Shown here in pieces: positions 31,259 to 42,980 of a stretch of DNA of 51,868 nucleotides. Source of the stretch: Acephala macrosclerotiorum (taxonomy: Eukaryota > Ascomycota > Leotiomycetes > Helotiales > Mollisiaceae); NCBI GenBank assembly GCA_014904845.1, contig MU119449.1:1-51868 (forward strand), written 5' to 3'. Below the pieces are notes generated by a model. That model did not search any database. It worked only from the letters and a program-made list of their open reading frames with translations, and had not been told where the DNA came from. The position numbers were made by a program, and so were the translations under genes. The stretch's first letter is position 1. Each line of letters starts with the position of its first letter.

Positions 31259-33024
31259 TCACATCCGCCCACCACTATTAACACAGCTAGTATATTCCGC
31301 TTGCGGCGTCGTGGTTGTCTTAATCGTATGACTGTTTTTGCTCATCAGCCCTCATTCTCCCCAATTTCCCCTTTCCTCTCCAACCTCAAAACAAAAAAGG
31401 CTTCAGAAACTCACCAAACACTAACAGTCTTCGTGACAAAAACCGTCGTTTGCGTAACCGACAATCTCGTGAAAGTAATAGTAGGAGCAGTAGTCGTGTA
31501 CGTGACTTTTGTTACGCCGGCACATTTCGTGACCGCGGGGGGTGTGGAGGTGGAGATTGAGGTTGTGTATGCTGTTTTTTGTTAGGGGTGTTGTTTAGCG
31601 AGAAGAAGGGAAAAGGGGGCGGGGTAATGGGAGACGAACTTGTCAACACAACGGTCGAAGCAGGTAATGTGCTTGTTGTTGTTATTGTGGCTGAGGAAGC
31701 GGTTTCTGTTATGGTGACAGTTGGATCATCTATCCCATTCGTCAGCGAATCCGCGTCATCCCTCTCGTCTTTCTTTCGATACGTACCAGGACCACGTTTA
31801 GCGATTTGGGCATTTCGGCGAACATTGAAAGGCATTCCTTTAGCTTTCGCGTACATTATATCTCGCACATGTCGAGGCTTGGATTTGGAGGATGAGGGGG
31901 GAATGATGGTTGTGTGTGGGAGGTATAATGGCTGCTGGAGCTTTGGATCCACTCCTGGTGGGTAGTAGGGCGGTGTGCAGATTGCGGTTGAGGTTAGAGT
32001 TGATGTTGTGGAGGTGGAGGTTGTTTTTGTGGTTTTTGTGATGGTTATTGTCTGTGTGAAATGTTAGTATGAGGAAGGGGAAGACTTTGTAGGGTGAGCT
32101 GAGGGGTTGAGAGCCGAGAGCTGTATCAAGAGCTGCCTACTGATCAAGCGTCCTCCAGAAGGGGGAAGATCTATGAGGTGAAACTGAAATTCTCTTACCT
32201 TTGTGGTGGTTGTGAATGTTGGTGGTGGAATTACAGTCGTAGTGAGAGAGATTGTTTTGCATGCAACTGTGGTAGTTGACGCAGAGATTGTTGTTGACCC
32301 AACGCTGGTTGAAGTATATATGGAAGCTGAGCACTTTAAGTATCTGTCAAAGCATGAGAGTGAGATAGAGTACTTACTAACTGCATCAGGGGTAGAAGTG
32401 ATGCCAACGGTGACTGGTCAGAAGTTAGTGAGATGTGGTGGAAGCGAGGCGAGCCGGGCGTGAGGAGGGCTCGCGTACCTGTTGGCGTCGCCTAATAACG
32501 TCAGTTTATCATTAAGAAAAAGGATATAAGGAGAAGACTTACTGTTACTGTTGTTGGTGCTCCCACGGTCAAGGTGAACGTCCTCACATATGCAAAGGTC
32601 AGACCTTCAATCACAATATACCAGGTGCCGCTGAACATTTCCGTCTGCAAGATGGGACTGAAACTTCATTAGAGTTTGTGTTGGAACTTAGAAGCTGAGA
32701 TTTTGCGTACCATGTCGACAGGAATGATGTATTATTTGGGCTCGTAGCAATCTGGGTGCAGAAATATTCATTCTCATCGGGGTCAACGAGAATGGGCGTG
32801 ATCTCTTCATCATCACATCCTTGACGAAACGTTAGCATGGTCGGTGCCAATCAAGAGAAAGTCGAACCTTCGAACTGTGTCAAGAATGTGAAGTCTATTG
32901 CATCTGTATCATCGATGAAGTAAGAGCCGCCATTTGTGAAGTCAATACCATATGATTCGCATGTGCAATGAGCAAGCTTGATAAGGTTCAACAAAACGAA
33001 TGGAAGGTAAAGCAGCAACATCAT
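31259..33024 (-). CDS. Secreted Thr-rich protein of unknown function
   Basis: Proposed model: complement(join(31259..31331,31415..31571,31640..32051,32199..32326,32378..32413,32479..32491,32543..32657,32711..32819,32868..33024)), nine exons, 399 aa. One exon is only 13 nt (32479-32491). All introns are GT..AG and in frame. MMLLLYLPFVLLNLIKLAHC is a signal peptide. A conserved Cys-containing N-terminal domain follows: YGIDFTNGGSYFID, FLTQFEGCDDEE, DPDENEYFC, STCPILQTEMFSGTWYIVI. This pattern recurs in predicted extracellular proteins of filamentous fungi. The rest is Thr/Ser-rich with TTVT and TTTT runs, interrupted by a basic stretch (NVRRNAQIAKRGPG). It is likely O-mannosylated and wall-associated; no membrane anchor is evident at the C-terminus. 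Function is unknown, and the last two exons are less certain than the first five. Confidence 0.75.
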
Positions 33025-35639
33025 GGGATACACGCAAGAACGAAAGTGATCAATCTGTTGAAAACAAGGCCATGAGTTGAATGATATGGCGAGTACCTCT
33101 GCTGGGCATCGAAGGGTCCCGCCTATCTCCAATTTTTGAGGTTAGAATACTTCTGTCTCGCAGCCTTGGCAAGTGAGCGGCAGGTAAGAACAGCTACGTA
33201 TGCACAGCTCTAAACTATCGAAATGGCTGAGCTAGTATCGTGTCATAAATTCAGAGCGTAAGCCACTTGGATCAGATTCTCGGACGAGATCTCTATTGAG
33301 AGCCGAAATAGGGACATACATTGGCCTGGATAAGCATCAGAAAGCGGTAAGTATAGCAGAGGCACAAGATATGCAAGCTATGACAAAAGATCGTGCCCCG
33401 AACTAAGTTGGTGGGGACTGTGGCAATCAGCAGGTTTTGGGGTCTTTGTCTTGAGAGCCTCTCGGTGCAGAAGGTCAGGGACTTTTTTTTTTGACAAGTT
33501 GACATGCATATAAGCTAACTAAGCCACTGGGGGCGCTTGTGTAGTCGAGCATTAGATTATCATGAATACGAAGACTAGAATAGAACAAAAGAGGCGGGCA
33601 GCGATATCTGATCGAGGGCCAGAGCATAGGTATCTTTGCTTCAGTCCCGAGCAAGCCGATTCGGCCAATCATGATTCCAGCAAAATGACCTATAACAACC
33701 TTAAAGAACAAGAAGACTGGAGTGGGCCTTTGCTGTTGAACAGTTTGATCTTCGTGCATAGGGCTCAGACTGTCAATGGAAGATCCCCTGATGCTTGTCC
33801 AGAGGTCCCTGTCGCCCGGATACCAGGATACCTGCAATATTCCCTTCTTTTATGGTCTCCTTTGCAGAAAGCAATATAGAGATCGCAATTTCTTGGTGCC
33901 ACGCGGCTGGCAGGCCCACGAAAGTAATTCTGCTGGTCCATAATTCAATGCTGTTGTGAACAAATACGTGAAAGGAGAGGTTGAAAGAGTGGGGAGAGCC
34001 TCCAGGACGCGCGTCTCTTACTGCTATCAACAACAGCTAGCCATGCTCGCGGTCCACTCGGACCAGAAACATATGCAAACCTTTGCGGCGGTGTGGGGGT
34101 CACTTCGTACGCGAGGTTCGCAGCGGAGGTACTTCTTCGGGGTCGCGTCGCATGAAAGAAGCATGAAAGAAGGTTCAATGAATGCAAAAAATCGACGGAA
34201 TTCTGTCGACTTTAGTGGCGATCAAGCGGGATAGATGCTACGGCCCTCCGTATCGTGGGTACTGCGTAGATCGGCAGCGTTCCGGTGCTGCACGCCCTTT
34301 AGCCATCCCTACTTAGCCAAGGACTTTTTTCCCCCCGACCCATTCCTTGCGCCGCACCTCGACATCCAACAATTATCAGATCTCACTATCCCCAACGATC
34401 AACAAGCGTTCCCAAGCCTACCCCGCAAGGTCGTATCGTGGCAAAGAATGGTCCGATATAGACGAAACTTCTTCCTAAGCCTCATATGCTCTGATGGGCT
34501 CATGTCTTTCACGATACGTAGTGCAAGCTCCTCCAGAAGTGTAAATATTACTTCTCCCATACCAAAATTGGACAAGCATGCATCACTGATAGTGCGGGCA
34601 TACGCTCAAGGCTACGGTTCGACAGCAACCCGGAAGCAGCCGGCGATCATCGACCCACTCGAGACGACGGCTAGATGTGAGAAACTCTAACGCACGACCA
34701 GAGATAGAATACAGTTCATCCAGTCTCACCCCAGTAGATCAAGCACGATATAGCCCTCTTGAATCTTGGCAATCTTGGCATACAGATAGATTCGGATGCA
34801 TGCGGCCGTTGATGAGGAAGCCCAGTCTCGCTTGTATCGTGAGGTGTCGTGTGCCTGGATGAACAAAATCCTGATTCCCGTCCACACCGCACACGTACAC
34901 GTACACCAACATCCAACCAAAATATCAGATGGCCCGCCCACTCGGCATGCCGGCTGGACAAGGAAGTTTGAGGCTGATTGAGGTGCATGGCACATATGGC
35001 TGTGACGATGCCGCGTTGCATGCCGCTAATCATCGTTGGTGGCGGGAGAGGGACGCTCGCGGAAATTCTCCTTGTTAAGGTACGACATCTTGCAAAGACC
35101 GAAGTCAGTCCACTCTATACGATTATCTGCATCCTTGCCTGCGTGACAGGTCTTAGCTGGCTTGATCCGCTTTGGCTTCGAGACCGCTGCTGTGCCTTAC
35201 GTCTTGGCATCGATGGTGCTTCTGCTAGGGCTCAAGCCCCAACTTTCCTCTACTCACCCAGCTCATGTGCTATTCTTGGTCCGGTTTTCGAGGACTTCAT
35301 GTCATGTCGAGTTCAAGGAAGTGCATTGAAATATTGATTTTGTGCATTTGCATTTGCATGGAGAAAGTGGCGGACTGCTGTACTGATCGTCATCTTTTAG
35401 TCGCCGGCGAAAGAATCAAAGGGTTCTCAGCTCTGAATCCGCTTACCTAAAAACACAGTATCCACGACGTTGCGTGCCGAAGCAACGATGTTATTGCCAA
35501 AAGGAACATGGTGTCGCCAGGTCGAGGTCCTCAAGCAGTTGGATAAAGCCTCTGGGACCTTGCGGACAAATTGTCTCTAATTCTCTCTATGCTTTATGGT
35601 CTTTCGCTTTGAGCACATTCTTTTACTGAGCTTGTCGCT
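33025..35639. other. Long intergenic region
   Basis: About 2.6 kb between the Thr-rich protein (-) and laccase (+), so it holds both promoters. Frames of up to 151 codons occur on both strands (for example 34235-34690 and 33475-33837) but overlap each other, lack family features and do not show consistent third-position bias. A short CACGTACACGTACAC run lies at about 34888-34902. I see no gene. Confidence 0.5.
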
Positions 35640-37758
35640 ATGCTACTTCTTAAGTACGGTCTCGCGACCCTATTCACCCTCGTTCTTACTGCCTCAGCGG
35701 GCGTGATTGTTGATCGAGATGCCTTATCACTCGAAGGCATTGCTGTCGACGCCAGAGCCGTCAAGATAACTACTTCGACCTCTTCCTCCACGACAAAGAC
35801 GACTACATCATCGACCGTTAAGACTTCATCCACAAGCGAGGTTTCGAGGATATCAAGCATCGAGAGCTCGTCATCATCTGTGTCCTCGACGAAAACATCT
35901 TCATCCTCCTCGTCTTCTACATCACTTGTTGCGGACTCTTCATGCACGAATGGCCCATTCACAAGACAATGTTGGGGTAGTGGCTTCAGTATTGCTACCG
36001 ATTATGACACAGCATGGCCTGTAACGGGTAACACTGCTTCGGTAAGCTCACTCCGAGAACGAATTTCGAGCCGGGCTGATGCCTCCTAGTACACCTTGAC
36101 AATCACAAACACCACTATGGCGCCTGATGGAACCGAACGTCTCGTTATGGCTATCAACGGCCAGTACCCAGGCCCGACCCTGTATGCTAGTAAGTGCGAC
36201 GTTCCTCTCTTCTTCAAAATGTTAACTTCGCCAGATTGGGGTGACACACTTGTTGTCACAGTCGTCAACAACCTTCAGGACAATGGGTAAGTTGCCGGCT
36301 TTTTCCATGAACTCGAAGCTAACTGCTTGTAGTACCAGTATGCACTGGCATGGTATCCGACAGATGAATTCCGGCAACATGGATGGCACGAACGGAGTTA
36401 CCGAATGTCCCATCCCTCCTGGAAGCTCGAAGACTTACACTTTCCTGCTCACCCAATTTGGCACTTCGTGGTATCACTCTCACTATTCAGCACAGTATGG
36501 TGATGGTGTCGTTGGTCCAATCGTCATCGCTGGCCCAGCAACCTCAAATTACGACGTCGATCTCGGAGCAATGCCAATTAATGACTGGTACTATCAAACA
36601 GCCTTCCAGAATGCCATCCTCTCATCAATCTCCGGTCCTCCCATAGCGGACAACGCCTTGATAAACGGCACCATGCTTAACCCTAGCGGAACTGGAGGAG
36701 CATACAACAAAGTGACTTTGACATCCGGGAAGAAGTATCGTCTCCGGCTCATCAACACTTCAGTCGACAATCATTTCCGCGTCAGTCTCGACAACCACAA
36801 CCTCACCGTCATCCAAACAGACTTCGTCCCAACTCAACCCTATGTGGCGGAATGGATCTTCATCGGCATCGGCCAGCGCTACGATGTAATCATTGACGCC
36901 AACCAAGCTGTTGACAATTACTGGTTCAGAGCCGAAGTCATGACCGCCTGCGGTTCCAACAACAATAACGGGAACATCATGTCGATATTCTCCTATGCCG
37001 GCGCTGCAGATGCCAATCCAACATCCACCGGCACCACTGCGCCGCAGAATTGCAACGACGAGTCAGGATTGATTCCGTACGTTGTCAAGAACGTCGATAG
37101 CACGAATTTCCTGTCCGAGTATGAGACACTAGATGTTCTCCTCGATTTCGGAATCGCAAGTAACGGACAAAGTGTCGCACAATGGAACGTCAACGGATCC
37201 GTGATCGATGTCGACTGGGAGGACCCAACATTAAAGTACGTCGAAGACGGCAACACCACCTTTGCCACGGATCTCAATCTCATCCAACTCCCCGAAGCAA
37301 ACAAGGTATCTCCTCTCTCTCCTTTTCCCTTTCCGAAATACTCGAGACTGACGTGACGATAGCTTCACTTCTGGATCATCCAAGCAATAGCCGGTAACGT
37401 AGCTACCGTCCCCCACCCAATCCACCTCCACGGCCACGATTTCTACCTCCTCGGCTCCGGCACCGGAAATTTCTCCGACCCTTCCTCCCTCCAATACTCC
37501 AACCCACCCCGACGAGACGTCGCTATGCTCCCCGCCGGTGGTTGGTTAGTTCTTGCGTTTGAAACGGATAATCCAGGAGCGTGGTTGATGCATTGTCATA
37601 TTGCTTGGCATGTGGGTGAGGGGTTGGCGGTGCAGTTTCTGGAGAGGGCAAGTGAGATTCCTAGCACGTTTAGTTTGGGGGATATTGGGAGCGAGTGTGC
37701 GGCTTGGGATAGTTGGTACGCGACGAGTTATTACAAGAAGGATGATTCTGGATTGTGA
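35640..37758 (+). CDS. Laccase (multicopper oxidase), secreted
   Basis: Proposed model: join(35640..36041,36090..36189,36235..36286,36333..37305,37363..37758), five exons, 640 aa, all introns 45-57 nt. Residues 1-20 are a signal peptide. Residues about 43-96 are almost all Ser, Thr and Lys, an unusual linker-like segment placed before the oxidase. The oxidase starts at CTNGPFTRQCW and carries four copper-binding segments: HWHG (189-192), WYHSH (231-235), HPIHLHGHDF (527-536) and HCHIAWH (586-592). All ten His and the Cys ligand are present. Leu at 597 takes the axial type-1 copper position. The protein ends in DSGL, the C-terminal plug of ascomycete laccases. It would oxidise phenols outside the cell, reducing O2 to water. 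Function in lignin breakdown, pigment or detoxification cannot be told apart. Confidence 0.95.
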
Positions 37759-39403
37759 GGTGTGGTTGTGGGTTTGGGGTAATGTCTATTGAACTGAAGA
37801 ACCTGATGAATTGAAATGATCTGAGGATGGAACGAGACTGGAGAGGTAAAAAGAACGATAATCATAATCAAACTAATTTCTCTCAACCCAGCTTGCTGCT
37901 GTATTTCTGTCTTCTTTGAGTTTTCAGTACAAGGTAGCCTGCGAAGCACAAACAGGAGCACTCTCGCTTATCTAGGGGTTCATGTACGCCAACGTGGCTT
38001 GCTTACTGTATCCAACCTGCATCAACACCCATGTTTTCAGCTCTCCCAGTCATTCGATCTTATCTTCGGGGCCGAAATTTTGTGGAGACTTGAGGTTTCT
38101 AACTCTGATATATATTTCCCGTTCGAAATCGGGAGAAATCGGCCTCAGGAAGTGGAGGATTAGGAAGGAGCGAATTGGGAATGTCACGTGCCTCAATCAA
38201 AATTCAAGCTACGGTAATGCATGCAGGACCTTTTTGTGAGAAATGCATAGCAAAAAAGCTTGTCAGTGAAAGATACACCCTAGAACACGACATCTCGTTA
38301 TAAAAGTAGCCAGCTTGTAGACAAATACTGATGCCAGGTGTGATTTAGTGAAACTCCTTACATTCGTAGTCCCAAACTGACATCTCAGTCACTCCTCCAA
38401 TCAACCTCAACATCAAAGGGATTCGAAATGAGTCATCTCCCATACCTGACCCGACGGACTGACCCGATACCTATATAAACTAGCGCCTCCTTTTTCACAA
38501 AGGCTAACAGCCACCCACCGAAACAGATTTTCACAATGGAAGTAGGGGGAAGGATTCAGGGGTTGGGGTTGATTTTGCTGCAGAATGAGTCAGTTGGGGA
38601 GAGGACTAGAGAGCCAGATGAAGTAATTGTTGTAAAATGATGGCAGGTAATAGGGTATTTCGTCTGAACACAAGTTTGCAATAGAGACTTCGACGCAGCT
38701 TGGGGAAGATTTGTACTACGACGCCCGGAAGAGATGACCAGGTTAGACATCGAAGCTCTGAGTCGGGGCAATAATAACCTCATCAACTTGGCAGAGACTT
38801 GGGCGGGCCTGAACTAAGAGGGATTCCTAGCCGTGATCTTCGAAGGAGACTGGACATCAGCAGCCACCACTGGCACTATGCCAGAGGTCACCCCAAGACT
38901 CGCAGCAGACTCTACCACCGTGTGCGGTTACTTGACAGTGAGAATTTTCTTGACAGCGAATATGCTAGGATGAAAAATTCTGATTGAACACACCTGCTCA
39001 ATTCGCTCAATTCCCGATCCAGTATCTGCGACAAACCACAATATCAAGGTGCTCCTGGAGTTTGAGATACACTTTCTCGTAAGACTTACAATTTCTAGGA
39101 TATGTTGCAGAACATCTAAGTGGGGTAAGCGTGCTTACTCCTTTATTCTTTGGAGCACCCCTTTCGGGCCTGAAAGAATAATGGGGTTGCGTAGATATGA
39201 TATCTATTCGCGTTCTGAATAGAGGTGTGCTTAGACGCGAGGCGCGGACAGTTGATAGAGTATATGAGAGCGATTGCGATTGATACCGTGAGAACAAAAG
39301 TGTCAAGGTCAGGATTAAATTGAGATCAGTTGATGTGCGACTTGTTGATGGGGGTGAAATAAAGGACTTGCTTTGAGCTTTTCGAAGGCCCAGGTCTGTG
39401 AGC
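37759..39403. other. Intergenic, with a possible short gene
   Basis: This lies between the convergent ends of laccase and the Zn2Cys6 gene. A TATATAAA-type box at about 38471-38478 stands some 65 bp before an ATG at 38536. A 34-codon frame follows from there. Shortly downstream another frame (about 38684-38817) reads protein-like, including RRPEEMTRLDIEALSRG, and ends in TAA. The two may be exons of a small gene, but I found no splice pair that joins them in phase. Confidence 0.35.
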
Positions 39404-41625
39404 TCAAATGAACGAAGAGTTGAGCCCCGAGAATATGTTGTCCCAATCGAAGCTCCCAGCATCAATTCCTTCCTCGAAGGTTTGAGCCAACTCGTCGAAG
39501 TACGAGGAGAAGACGCTCCCGTCAATGAAACCGTCCTCGGTCATGTTGATGTTGCTGATATCCGTACTTCCTGGCATAGTTGATGAAGCCATCTGCATCA
39601 TGGTAGGCTCATTATATGGAGGGGTGATGCCAGCACCCCCACCCACTGCTTTTGCCACTGCCATAGGTTGTCCGGTCGCAACCCCGTTGTGCGGCACTGC
39701 AGGCCTGGGCGGCGCAACCTTATGCTTTCGCAGAATCTGCATCACCGAATCCAGAAATCTGGCAGCAGTTTCGGACTCATGTCTCGCCTCTTCCAGCATC
39801 CGAAATGCTTCGATAATCTCCCCTTCTGGTTTCGATTTCTTGTGACATAAATCCACGAGGAGCACAATCGATGCCATGAATAGTCCTAGCAGGAAACCGA
39901 TGAACTTGTAGCGGGTCACTCCACAGAGTCCTGAGTGCTCGATCTTCAATTCGGTCTGGATCATGAAGCGGGCTGACTGAATGCATATTTCTCGCGAAGA
40001 GGCGTATTTGGAGTCGGTGAAGCCGCGACTGAGGAACGGGAGGTGGATTTTACATCGTTGTGAGTGGAAAAGAGAAAAGAACATGCATCCTTGGTGGAAG
40101 ATGTTATCTGCACGCGAAGGACTGAGCTTGTGTGTCGTAGTGAGGTCGTCTCTTGACAAGAAAAAGAATGCTGGAACGTCGTTCAAGAGAACTTGCAGCT
40201 CCGTATCGATATCCATGACAACTTCATGGCTTGGAACATCGCTGCATGACATGATGAGAGGGGTTTGGTCGACGATATGGCGAGAGATTTCGGAAAGACG
40301 AATCCGGAGCAACGGGTAGGACATCATGGTTGGTTGAGACCAAGGTTTTCCAGTGAGACTCATGCCATCGATGAGGTCCTCGTCGTTGAGATTGAGAGGT
40401 TGGTTGGTGATCATATGTCGCAAATGACACTGATAGATGCCTTGAGAAACACCATTAAACCTTGCAGCAAGGGCCCTAGAAACGTGAGTCCAGGTTTCTG
40501 ACTTGGGGTCAGGAAAACCTACCAGTCGGATGCAACAAGATACCACCATACTCTTCGTCCAATCTCAGCCTGAGCAGAATTTGCGGAGGCAGAATTAGAT
40601 GGATGATCTAATCGATGCAGCCCCAGCTCTCGCGCCAGCAGAAGAGCCATGTTATAGAGGTATCTGCATCTTCGAACAAATCCCTCGGAATTTCCCAGTA
40701 TGAACGAACAAATGACAATACCCTGTACACCCTCTATCGATATTGATGTTGTTCGATGGGCAATATCGAAGACATCTTCGGTTTGCTTGATCCAAAATGG
40801 CGACTGGTCGTTGGCTTCTGTGATTGTGGGAAATATTCCACGCTCACGGTCGTGGTCGTTCCAACAGTGTGTACAACTGGCAAATATGCTGAGTAGCAAA
40901 ATCATGTTCCCCGGCTTGACCTGGCCTTGTTGGTTTAGAGAAGCATATACTTCATCGAGGATAGATGGAAGCGAGGGTGTATGGACGACATGGTGTACAT
41001 GGTCAATAGCTTGGACGAACTTCTCGAGGAGTATCTTGGCCTCGGAATACTGTGGCAGCCAGATACATCTCGAGGGCTCGCAGTTCGTTGAGGAGAACGT
41101 ATTTTGGTTGATGTACTTTGGTGCTTGCACTATCTGCAGGATTGAACAAGTCCTGAACACGACTTTGTTGGAAGATATCTTGTCCTGCTGCTGTTTGTCA
41201 GCTTGTGGCTACTGCTGAACGCGATTAAGACTTACAGAGTGATCTTGACCTTCGTATATACTCTCAAGCCAAGCAACATCATTATCCATATGCTCTGTGT
41301 GAAGCGACACAACTGGCATGTGAGTCTGTTGTGCATGACTATCGGAGCCCTCAGACTGTTGTCCCGAAGTCACGCTTTCGCTCTGTTGTGATTTCTGGTT
41401 CTCAAGAAGTTCCTCCAGCCTCCGAATGCGTTCCAGGAGCTCGGACTCCGAAGCGAGAGTCTCTGAAGGCGCGCTAACAGGAGGCTCTAGGTCGCAGCGA
41501 AGCCCGCGAGATACGCAATTCGAGCATGGGGCATCTCTGCTGCAACGCAACTTCCGAGACCTACAAAAGCGACAAGAGACGGGTCTTCGACGAGAATGTT
41601 CAAGGGCATGCTGATTCTTAGGCAT
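39404..41625 (-). CDS. Zn2Cys6 fungal transcription factor
   Basis: Proposed model: complement(join(39404..40475,40523..41190,41236..41625)), three exons, 709 aa, introns of 45 and 47 nt. ATG at 41625 is chosen because it lies 17 codons before the zinc cluster; the frame stays open further up without another likely start. The binuclear cluster is CRFCRSRKLRCSRDAPC then SNCVSRGLRC, spacing C-x2-C-x6-C-x5-C-x2-C-x6-C. A Glu/Leu-rich coiled coil follows (ELLERIRRLEELLENQ), then the fungal_trans middle region with VHHVVHTPSLPSILDEVY, ARELGLHRLD and GRRVWWYLVASDW. The acidic C-terminus (GSFDWDNIFSG) looks like an activation tail. It is a nuclear DNA-binding regulator. Its targets are unknown; the laccase next door is convergent, not divergent. 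Confidence 0.92.
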
Positions 41626-42343
41626 GTTGGCGACGGATTTGCCATGGAGATGTAGATAGACAACAGAAGGAGTAAGATGTCTTTGAGGTTTATCGAAGCT
41701 CCGCGGAATTTCCGTCGCGCGGACTGCCGATCCTGCAAAGGCAAGGCATAGATTTAGGGGATGTGCACATTGGATTATCATCCGTAGGACCTGGTAGCCA
41801 TAGATGGAGGTTTCCTAGCTCGTTTATTCACTTACGCTGCTGCATGATGGATTGTTCAAGGTGAAGGTCGATGTTGTCGTTGTTCAAGGAGGTTGTCTTT
41901 CATCCTCCCGGCGCTACTCTACACTGGGTTAGCGTGTTCCCCCACCGGAATGTTTGATCCTCCCAACCTTCTTTCTCACGTGAGCAGCGCCACCTTTGCT
42001 CAGGCTTAGAAAAGCACGTTTCGAAAGAGAAGAGGGGAAGAAGAGTATTCTATTAACTACGTAGAAGCTACGTTTATAATTACTTCTAGAAAGTATTATA
42101 TTAATAACTTTATTTTATAATTGCCTGTCCGGCTTAAGGACTAATACCAACTTTTCTATATCACGTGAGATCAACACTTCTCATAATGAGCGATTTCATC
42201 CAAATTTAACCGAGGTGCCCAAATGCAGCGATTTGATTGGTCTGTTAAGAAATGTCGCGGCCCGTGACTTCGGAATAATATGCAGCCGATCCGATGAAGA
42301 ACACCAAAACCTCAATTTACATGCGACCACGCTGCGTCTATAA
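41626..42343. other. Promoter side of the Zn2Cys6 gene and border of the AT desert
   Basis: Mixed sequence. 42040-42120 is AT-rich with a near-palindrome (ACTACGTAGAAGCTACGT), 42121-42340 returns to ordinary composition, then AT-rich sequence begins for good. No gene seen. The island at 42121-42340 may be unique DNA between two repeats. Confidence 0.5.
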
Positions 42344-42563
42344 TTATAATATATCAGCTAATCCAAATTACATAAAACTTATAAATAAGTTGAAACTCAA
42401 TTAAATACTCTTATATTCCAAGTTTCAAACGATTTTATTAATTCGTTATTGCGCAAATCAATAGAATATAATCGCACTTAGGAAAAATAGCGACCGCAAA
42501 ACTCCTAAGTGCGCTTCTGCCTTAGGCATTAAGACACTCACTTACTTAAGTGCTGAATATCTC

Positions 42564-42980
42564 ATAGTTGCGCAGTTTTTAAAAGAAGTCTCAGAAAGTC
42601 TTCCCCTGGAATTATATACTAAATAAAGTAATTTATATTAATTAAATCGATCGTAGTATCTCAATATAAAAAACGGGAATTTCAAAAAGTATTTTTCTAG
42701 TGTAAAATTTTATAGTAAATACGTTTTTGTTTAAAGTATTAAAGTATTTAAATATTAAAATAATTGCGCAATTTTCAAAAAAAGTTTCAAAGAATCTCTT
42801 CTTGAAATTATATACTAAAGAAAGTAGTTTATATTGATTAAATTGATTGTAATAATTTGATATAAAAAACGAAAATTCTAAAAAATATTTTTTTAATATA
42901 AATTGAAATTCTATTAAAAAAAATACGTTTTTATTTTAAATATTTAAATATTTTTATAATTGCGTAATTTAATTTCTTAT
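42564..42980. repeat. 196-bp direct repeat in the AT desert
   Basis: A segment starting ATAGTTGCGCAG at 42564 recurs from 42760 as ATAATTGCGCAA and aligns along its length, including ATTATATACTAAA and ATAAAAAACG, with many differences that are C/T or G/A. A third copy appears to start at 42956 (ATAATTGCGTAA) but soon diverges. The period is 196 bp both times. It could be an LTR remnant or a tandem satellite. Confidence 0.7.

Noticed and set aside
33475..33837. 120-codon minus-strand frame
   Set aside because: No recognisable content; competing frames on the other strand.
34235..34690. 151-codon plus-strand frame
   Set aside because: Overlaps other frames, has no family feature and no consistent third-position preference.
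20676..41625. Secondary-metabolite gene cluster
   Set aside because: Methyltransferase, exporter, laccase and Zn2Cys6 regulator are present, but no polyketide, peptide or terpene synthase is, and the genes are spread over 21 kb among unrelated ones.
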